NCBI GenBank assembly: GCA_001780385.1
Contig: MFGW01000066.1
Location: 3,171 to 8,177 of the forward strand
DNA from: Candidatus Fischerbacteria bacterium RBG_13_37_8
GTDB lineage: Bacteria; Acidobacteriota; HRBIN11; MFGW01
DNA length: 5,007 nucleotides
Direction of reading: 5' to 3'
Numbering within the stretch: position 1 is the stretch's first letter; every line of letters begins with the position of its first letter. Below the pieces are notes generated by a model. The model saw only the letters and a list, made by a program, of their open reading frames with translations. It had not been told where the DNA came from and did no database searches. Of the stretch, positions 1 through 5,007 are shown in pieces. The position numbers and the translations under genes were made by a program.

Positions 1-563
1 GTTTTATCTGGGACTGGCATGCCCTCATTCAAAACAACACACTGCTCAGCCTATGCAATGTCAAGTACATTGTGAAAGCCGAACAACCACCTTCCAGTTC
101 TTTGGAGAAAACCAAGGCACTCCCGCTTGACAGCGAATCTTATGAAAAAATCGCACAATTCGGCTCAGTCAATATCTACCTCAACAATAATTACCTGCCA
201 AGAATATTTTCCGTGAATAAACTGCGCGCGGCTCGCAATATTTATGAAATACGCGATTCTTTTTATAAACATACTATCGATCCCTCCAGCGAAGCCTACG
301 TCTCTCAAAAAGACTACGAGCAATTAAAAAGATTCAAATTAGCGTTGAGCAAACCAGTCATTCGTACCTACCAGCCTGAATTTATCGATATCGAAGTGGA
401 AGCAAAAGACTATACTTTTCTTATCCTCTCAGATATGAATTACCCTGGATGGCATGCATTTTTGGACGCCAAACAAATCACCATATATGAAGCGAATGGT
501 TTCCTTCGCGGCTTCCTCATCCCCTCCGGCAAACACACCCTGCAATTGAAGTTTGGGGAATAG
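1..563 (+). CDS. YfhO-like membrane protein, C-terminal part (5' end outside window)
   Basis: The frame is open from base 3 and ends at TAG 561-563, giving 186 residues. An internal GTG at 72 is not the likely start, because the preceding 23 codons read as protein and contain a family-like segment (LLSLCNVKYIV, resembling the 'LLNVRYVL' stretch of YfhO proteins). Near the C-terminus, LILSDMNYPGWHAFLDAKQI followed by ANGFLRGFLIPSGKHTLQL matches the typical YfhO ending ('YPGW...DG...Y.AN...RG...PAGKH.V'). Known relatives are large multi-pass membrane proteins related to GT-C glycosyltransferases, implicated in glycosylation of cell-wall or surface polymers. The visible part is the extracytoplasmic C-terminal region, with no transmembrane helix. 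Many relatives have one more membrane helix after the GKH motif; here the stop follows within eight codons (LQLKFGE). It converges on the kinase gene. The family call is by motif memory; substrate and partners cannot be judged. Confidence 0.72.
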   Translation, partial: FIWDWHALIQNNTLLSLCNVKYIVKAEQPPSSSLEKTKALPLDSESYEKIAQFGSVNIYLNNNYLPRIFSVNKLRAARNIYEIRDSFYKHTIDPSSEAYVSQKDYEQLKRFKLALSKPVIRTYQPEFIDIEVEAKDYTFLILSDMNYPGWHAFLDAKQITIYEANGFLRGFLIPSGKHTLQLKFGE

Positions 564-602
564 TCGCTTCGTCATTTTTTTCTTGCATTTTTGGCAAAAA
601 AA

Positions 603-648
603 AATAAAACCGCGAAGCTCGCGGTCTTCGCGAGCTTCGCGGTTTATT
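603..648 (-). terminator. Intrinsic terminator, strong for the minus strand, possibly bidirectional
   Basis: A perfect 17-bp stem (607-623 with 629-645, AAACCGCGAAGCTCGCG) closes a 5-nt loop GTCTT. Three more A-T pairs (603-605 with 646-648) form if A606 is bulged. On the minus strand the stem is followed by TTTTATTTTTTTTT (from 609 down to 596), a classic U-tract, placing it about 110 nt after the kinase-cyclase stop. On the plus strand the stem is followed only by TTTATTCTCTTT, a weaker tract, so it may also stop readthrough from the YfhO-like gene, whose stop lies 40 nt upstream. No other good terminator is visible for either gene. Confidence 0.82.
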
Positions 649-675
649 CTCTTTGGATTCCGACTTGTTTGGCGC

Positions 676-767
676 AGGGAATAGGGAATGGGGAGAGGAC
701 CTACCTTCAGATCAAGGAACTACCCTCCTCATATCGGGGTAGTTCCTCTCCCCATTCCCTATTCCCT
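676..767. repeat. Long imperfect inverted repeat spanning the kinase stop codon
   Basis: Arms 676-705 and 738-767 pair at 29 of 30 positions. The outer 24 bp are perfect; the only mismatch is C700/T743, followed by 5 further pairs. The loop is about 32 nt. The arms are built from GGGAAT-type units (AGGGAATAGGGAATGGGG in the left arm). The right arm overlaps the last codons of the minus-strand kinase-cyclase gene, whose TAG stop (761-759) lies inside the stem. No transposase or obvious target-site duplication is adjacent. It could be a REP-like or MITE-like dispersed element, a remnant of one, or a 3'-end RNA-stabilising structure; the sequence alone does not decide. Confidence 0.85.
715..747. 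repeat. Inner hairpin competing with the long inverted repeat
   Basis: AGGAACTACCC at 715-725 is perfectly complementary to GGGTAGTTCCT at 737-747, an 11-bp stem with an 11-nt loop. The right-hand strand of this stem is also the inner end of the 738-767 arm, so the two structures cannot form fully at once. The left half holds two near-identical copies of the pairing segment, AGGACCTACC at 696-705 and AGGAACTACC at 715-724, differing at one base; the second copy is the perfect partner. Confidence 0.7.
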
Positions 768-792
768 ATCCGCCATTCCCCAATCCGCCATT
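750..792 (-). repeat. Degenerate 14-15 bp tandem repeat encoding the kinase C-terminal tail
   Basis: On the minus strand three adjacent units read AATGGCGGATTGGGG (792-778), AATGGCGGATAGGG (777-764) and AATAGGGAATGGGG (763-750). The first two share the 10-mer AATGGCGGAT. Read in the kinase frame they give the peptide repeat MADWG-MADRE followed by the TAG stop. The last unit and part of the second lie in the right arm of the inverted repeat. The run contains four tracts of three or more G on the minus strand. Confidence 0.75.
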
Positions 793-3700
793 TGTTTCGC
801 TGCCTGACGCATGTAATACTGCGCTGCGGTATCCTCTGGATGTATCTTCAATGCGTTGTTAAAAAAGACAGATGCCTCTGCAAATTCTTTTTTATAAAAA
901 CAGTCAAGTCCTGATTCAAATTCCGCCTTATTCTTTAATTTCAATTCGCGAACCTGTTCGCTGTAGCCATCGAGTATTTCGACAACCGAGACAGGTTCTG
1001 CCTTGCCTTTCACCTTTATTCTGCCCAGGAAACGGTAGTTATAGTGAGAAGGATCCTGTAATGTTTTCAATGACTTTTCACTCATAAGAATTGCGGTATC
1101 ATAAAATTTATTCAATCCTTCGATACGTGAGGCGAGGTTGACTGCATCAGAAATAACCGTGCTGTCCATCCTGTCTTTATCACCGATAGTTCCCAGCATC
1201 AACGTACCGGTATGCAAACCGATGCCGATTGAAATTTGTGCATACCCGGAAGCCTGCCGATGCTGATTATACAATGCCAGTTCCTTCATCATTTCTATGG
1301 ATGCAATGAGAGCATTTTCCGTCCGGTGCGGAAATAATGCCATCACACTATCACCAATATATTTATCTATAAAACCGCCATTCTTTTTTATGACTGGGCT
1401 TACACGATTCAGGTATGAATTGATGAAATTGAAATTTTCCTGCGGGGTCATAGCTTCCGAAAGCGTAGTGAAAGAACGGATATCTGATAGAAAAATCGTC
1501 ATGTCCATCTGCACATGATCGCCAAGCTGCACATCTATGATACTTTCTTTCTGGAGATATTTCAGAAATTCATGCGGAACAAACCTGCCGTAGGCAATAT
1601 TAATCTTTGCAAGGTTCAGATGTGTCTTGATCCGCGCAATAAGTTCACTCTTTGAAAATGGCTTGGCGATATAATCATTGGCGCCGGAAGCAAATCCTTC
1701 GATCAGGTCCCCGACCTGGTTCTTTGCAGTGAGCATGATTACCGGAAGTTCATAGTAGGGATAGCTTTCCCGTATCTTGAGACACACTTCGTAGCCGGTC
1801 ATTTTCGGCATCATAATATCCAGCAGAACGATATCCGGCTGCAGTCCTTTGCTGAACAAATCAAGCGCCTCCATTCCATTCACTGCCGTGATAACAGTGT
1901 AATTTTGGAGAGAGAGTTGATTAATGAGCACCTGCAGATTGACTGGTTCATCATCCACAACCAGTATTTTCAATTTCCCGTCTGATTTAACTATCACATC
2001 TGCAATCTGTTCAGCTTCGGTATCAAGTTGTACCTTCGATACAGGTTCCAATTGCTCCGATTCCGGCGCAATTTCTTCAGCCGCAGCGCTGCTTACCGGC
2101 ACGGTAAAACTGAATCGTGAGCCTTTTCCCGGTTCCGATTCTACCTGTATACTACCGCCATGCAATTCCACGAGCTGTTTCGTGATGGCTAGTCCAAGCC
2201 CCGTTCCGCCATATTCGCGTGCAGTTGACGCATCAACCTGCTCGAATGATTTGAATATATCGGTAAGTTTTTCAGCCGGTATGCCAATCCCGGAATCAGT
2301 CACGGAAATTTCCACCATGTGATCGGATTTGCCCGCTGATACTGATATGATGCCGGTATGAGTAAATTTAATGGCATTGCCCACCAGGTTAAACATTATC
2401 TGCTGAAGACGATCCTCATCTCCTTCCACGAATGGCATTCCTTCCGGAATGTCATTTTTTAACTGGACAGCTTTATCTTTTATCAAGGGCTTTGAATTCA
2501 AAAATACCACATCGGTAAGCGATTTCATATCCACAGGTTTTTTATTCAACTCAATATTTTTTGTTTTCAATTTCGAAAAATCCAGGATATCATCTACAAG
2601 CCTGGCAAGGCGTCTGCCCGATGAAGCAATCAACGAAAGATTCGACCGCAGGGTTGCACTGACCGCACCTGCCGCACCATCCAATAGTGACTCGACAATG
2701 CCGATGATGCCGGTCAGAGGTGTGCGAAGCTCATGCGATGTATTAGCAAGAAATTCATCCTTCAGTTTATCTATTTGACGCAGTCGTTCATTAAGTAATT
2801 GCTGCTGCTCAAGTTCTCTCTCTTTCTGGCGTAATGCTCTTTTTTGTGCAGCTGTTCTATAGCGCACATATCCTGCCAGCGATCCCAGCACTATTATTAT
2901 ATATCCTGCATAGGCGTACCATGTTTTCCAGGGAGGCGGTAGAATATGCAGCGGAACCTTCACCGGTTCAGATTCATTGAGCCAGATATCCCTCGCCTTG
3001 GCTTCAAGTATATACTCTCCATCTGAGATATGGGAAAACCTGATATAATTATGCGCACCCCATCCTGACCAATGTGAATCAACTGGCAATAACCTGAAAC
3101 TGTATCTATTGGAATGCTCATCGTAATAATTATTTGCAAAGAAATCGAGATACACATCATTATCTTTATAGGAAAGGGATTTAAGAGCCGCAACATCTAA
3201 CAGTTGATCCTTCACCTTCGCTGTCCGCCAAAAAATCTGCAGCGGTAAATGCAGTCTGGGGATCTTATCATACCTTACAAAATTGACAGCATTATCAATT
3301 CCCGCCCACACTGTTCCGCTCTGCGTGCTGTATAATCCGTTATAAATGACTGAACCAACGCCCAATCCATCTTTATGCGAAATAGTATGAGCCGCATCTT
3401 CAGGCGTAACACATACCAACCCGCCATTAGTTCCAATCCATACATTTGCTTTATCATCCTCTACAAACGTGTTGGCGCTATTGCCCGGCAACTCATTCGT
3501 TATATCATAGTGCCGCACCACACGATCGTTTTCCACCACATAAGCTCCATAGGCATACGAACCTACCCATAAACGATTTCTGCTGTCCCTGAAAAAAGAA
3601 TGATATGTCCGCAACGGCAAGTTCCAGTTTTTACAAAGATCCTCAACCTTGCCATTATTATACCTGAAAAGTCCTCCCCTTATTCCTACATACATAGTGC

Positions 3701-5007
3701 TGCCTTCAATTAACATGGCTGTTATATCTCGCCCATCAAAAAATGCATACTCATCCTCTTTAAAAAATTTTCTGCCATCAAATCCAAATATTCCTTTTCC
3801 ATCAACAGAACCAAGCAGCACATCACCATTATCATTAATGACAATGGTGACAAAATGATATTCTTTGTATTCCTCCTGAATTGCATACTTCACCAATTTG
3901 CCATCACTATAATGAATAATTGAAAGCCTGCACAGCAGCCAATAATCATTTTTAATGCCTTCCTTTACATCAAGGAGTTCATCATTTTTCAGCAATTCGC
4001 GCAATTCCTGCAACGGAAATAGGGAACGAAGTTTTATGTTTTGCCTCGATTCAGAAAATAAAAATAAGTTGTTCTGTGAAAAAACCAGCACCTCGTCCTT
4101 CTCCACCTTTCTTATTCCCATTATTATTTCATCAAACCAATAGGAATATATTACCTTGTTTACCAGCTTCGATAATCCGGTCTCAATCAAGGCAAACCAC
4201 AAAACACCATACCTGTCCTCTATAATCTCTGACGCCCAGAGGGAACTTATGCCATGCTTTGACGAAATGATTTCAAATTCACCATCATGAAATAATATCA
4301 TTCCAGCATCCGCCAACGAAGCGCTCCATATCCATCCATCCCGGTCAATAAATAGCTCAGTGAACCGCCTTATCTGCTTAATCTCCTCCGCATCTGTCTC
4401 GAAATAATAACGCTCGATATCTCCATTCCCGCCCTGAACACATAGATGCATCCCCTCCCACCAGTACAATTTGCCTCCCTTGTACCTGATTACTCTTATC
4501 ACACCCAGCTTGGCACTATGAATCAGTTCCACAGATGTCCCATTCCATGCTTTTATTTCCATGTTATTATGGTAAATAAAATGATCCTCATACACTTGAA
4601 TATGATCTATCATTTCATCCTTGAAAAGCAGTTTCAGTGTCTTCTTTTGGAGGTTAAATTCATAAAATTCCTTGTCATTGCCAAGATAAATCACTTCATT
4701 TCTCTGCTTTTTTTGTATAACAATGGTGCGCAAACGGGCTGTATTTTCCATGAGGAATTCAAACTTGTCATTTGTGAAAAAATAGAGATTGTCTTCCGTC
4801 AGCACATATGCGCCCTGGTCAATAGCTTTTATGCTGTATATTCTCCCTTTTCCACCGGCTTCTTCAATAACAAAATCACGAAATTCAACTCCATCATAGG
4901 TCACCAGTGCGGTCATCCCATTCAAGTACAAAATGCCCTTCTCATCTATATCCACACCATAAATATTCAGATACTTCATCCCTTCTTTTATTCCATAACT
5001 CACAAAA
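759..5007 (-). CDS. Hybrid sensor histidine kinase / response regulator / class III adenylate cyclase fusion (N-terminus outside window)
   Basis: The frame is open to the window edge; the GTG at 5003-5001 is probably internal, since a blade-like stretch already runs across it. Residues are numbered from that GTG. 1-590: beta-propeller of Reg_prop-type blades (DRDGWIWSA 220, DRYGVLWFA 263, NVWIGTNGGL 520). 610-690: Y_Y_Y domain. 695-715: the single membrane helix, so the sensor is periplasmic. 716-750: coiled coil. HisKA: FLANTSHELRTPL, phospho-His 757. HATPase_c: N-box N872/N876, DSGIGIP 903, GGTGLGLAI 932. 971-1010: acidic linker. Receiver: D1017, D1018, phospho-acceptor D1062, T1092, K1114. 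About 1165-1345: class III cyclase with metal Asp D1174 and D1218, K1214 and T1282 favouring ATP, transition-state N1289 and R1293. 1358-1391: one TPR (G1365, A1377, F1381, A1384, P1389). Inferred role: a sensed signal drives phosphotransfer to the receiver, which controls cAMP synthesis in cis. No HPt or DNA-binding domain is present. The last ten residues come from a repeat. Ligand unknown. Confidence 0.93.
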   Translation of the reverse strand, partial: FVSYGIKEGMKYLNIYGVDIDEKGILYLNGMTALVTYDGVEFRDFVIEEAGGKGRIYSIKAIDQGAYVLTEDNLYFFTNDKFEFLMENTARLRTIVIQKKQRNEVIYLGNDKEFYEFNLQKKTLKLLFKDEMIDHIQVYEDHFIYHNNMEIKAWNGTSVELIHSAKLGVIRVIRYKGGKLYWWEGMHLCVQGGNGDIERYYFETDAEEIKQIRRFTELFIDRDGWIWSASLADAGMILFHDGEFEIISSKHGISSLWASEIIEDRYGVLWFALIETGLSKLVNKVIYSYWFDEIIMGIRKVEKDEVLVFSQNNLFLFSESRQNIKLRSLFPLQELRELLKNDELLDVKEGIKNDYWLLCRLSIIHYSDGKLVKYAIQEEYKEYHFVTIVINDNGDVLLGSVDGKGIFGFDGRKFFKEDEYAFFDGRDITAMLIEGSTMYVGIRGGLFRYNNGKVEDLCKNWNLPLRTYHSFFRDSRNRLWVGSYAYGAYVVENDRVVRHYDITNELPGNSANTFVEDDKANVWIGTNGGLVCVTPEDAAHTISHKDGLGVGSVIYNGLYSTQSGTVWAGIDNAVNFVRYDKIPRLHLPLQIFWRTAKVKDQLLDVAALKSLSYKDNDVYLDFFANNYYDEHSNRYSFRLLPVDSHWSGWGAHNYIRFSHISDGEYILEAKARDIWLNESEPVKVPLHILPPPWKTWYAYAGYIIIVLGSLAGYVRYRTAAQKRALRQKERELEQQQLLNERLRQIDKLKDEFLANTSHELRTPLTGIIGIVESLLDGAAGAVSATLRSNLSLIASSGRRLARLVDDILDFSKLKTKNIELNKKPVDMKSLTDVVFLNSKPLIKDKAVQLKNDIPEGMPFVEGDEDRLQQIMFNLVGNAIKFTHTGIISVSAGKSDHMVEISVTDSGIGIPAEKLTDIFKSFEQVDASTAREYGGTGLGLAITKQLVELHGGSIQVESEPGKGSRFSFTVPVSSAAAEEIAPESEQLEPVSKVQLDTEAEQIADVIVKSDGKLKILVVDDEPVNLQVLINQLSLQNYTVITAVNGMEALDLFSKGLQPDIVLLDIMMPKMTGYEVCLKIRESYPYYELPVIMLTAKNQVGDLIEGFASGANDYIAKPFSKSELIARIKTHLNLAKINIAYGRFVPHEFLKYLQKESIIDVQLGDHVQMDMTIFLSDIRSFTTLSEAMTPQENFNFINSYLNRVSPVIKKNGGFIDKYIGDSVMALFPHRTENALIASIEMMKELALYNQHRQASGYAQISIGIGLHTGTLMLGTIGDKDRMDSTVISDAVNLASRIEGLNKFYDTAILMSEKSLKTLQDPSHYNYRFLGRIKVKGKAEPVSVVEILDGYSEQVRELKLKNKAEFESGLDCFYKKEFAEASVFFNNALKIHPEDTAAQYYMRQAAKQMADWGMADRE

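Noticed and set aside
72..74. GTG at 72 as start of the plus-strand gene
   Set aside because: Coding sequence with family-like residues continues upstream to the window edge, and no ribosome binding site precedes it.
750..792. CRISPR-like short repeats
   Set aside because: The units are adjacent, degenerate and lack spacers; this is a small tandem/palindromic repeat.
591..914. Plus-strand open frame starting at TTG with a signal-peptide-like N-terminus (MAKKNKTAKLAVFASFAVYS)
   Set aside because: The signal-like part is the translation of the terminator hairpin, the middle is the inverted repeat, and the rest is antisense to the kinase-cyclase C-terminus. No ribosome binding site is seen.
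759..1000. AraC-type helix-turn-helix output domain expected after a Reg_prop hybrid sensor
   Set aside because: The C-terminal region reads as cyclase end plus TPR; no HTH pattern is present.
1924..2322. Plus-strand open frame of 132 codons antisense to the kinase/receiver region
   Set aside because: It is rich in Ser/Thr/Cys with no domain signal, and lies opposite well-conserved HATPase_c and linker coding sequence; a shadow frame.
2449..2778. Plus-strand open frame antisense to the HisKA region
   Set aside because: No recognisable motif; fully explained by the conserved kinase frame on the other strand.
2960..3196. Minus-strand alternative frame inside the Y_Y_Y region, hydrophobic at its N-terminus
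   Set aside because: It overlaps the Y_Y_Y coding frame on the same strand, and there is no sign of a frameshift in the main frame.
5001..5003. GTG at 5003-5001 as start of the kinase-cyclase gene
   Set aside because: The frame stays open to the edge, no signal peptide follows, and the residues around it already look like a propeller blade, so the true start should be outside the window.

Overview
The window holds the facing ends of two convergent genes and a short, highly structured gap between them. Both genes run off the window, so neither natural start codon is visible. The moderate, slightly AT-rich composition, the YfhO-like membrane protein and the Reg_prop/Y_Y_Y sensor kinase suggest an environmental Gram-negative bacterium, most plausibly in or near the Bacteroidota/Ignavibacteriota (FCB) group. 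That placement is inference; no rRNA or other phylogenetic marker is present.

Bases 1-563 (+) encode the last 186 residues of a YfhO-like membrane protein. Bases 564-758 are non-coding and hold two large hairpins. The first (603-648) is a GC-rich perfect 17-bp stem with an A9 tract on its left, so it reads as a strong intrinsic terminator for the minus-strand gene and a weaker one for the plus-strand gene. The second (676-767) is a 30-bp inverted repeat with one mismatch. Its right arm runs into the minus-strand gene and carries that gene's stop codon.

Bases 759-5007 (-), about 85% of the window, are one very long open frame of at least 1415 codons. From N to C terminus it encodes a Reg_prop-type beta-propeller sensor, a Y_Y_Y domain, one membrane helix, a coiled coil, a HisKA/HATPase_c histidine kinase, a receiver domain, a class III nucleotide cyclase and one TPR. 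All the key catalytic residues I looked for are present. The inferred circuit lies within one polypeptide: periplasmic ligand sensing, His autophosphorylation, Asp phosphotransfer to the receiver, then control of cyclic nucleotide (probably cAMP) synthesis. The usual output of Bacteroides hybrid two-component sensors with this front end, an AraC-type DNA-binding domain, is absent, and a cyclase takes its place.

The most unusual features are this domain combination and the way a repeat-rich palindromic element supplies the last ten codons and the stop of the kinase-cyclase gene.
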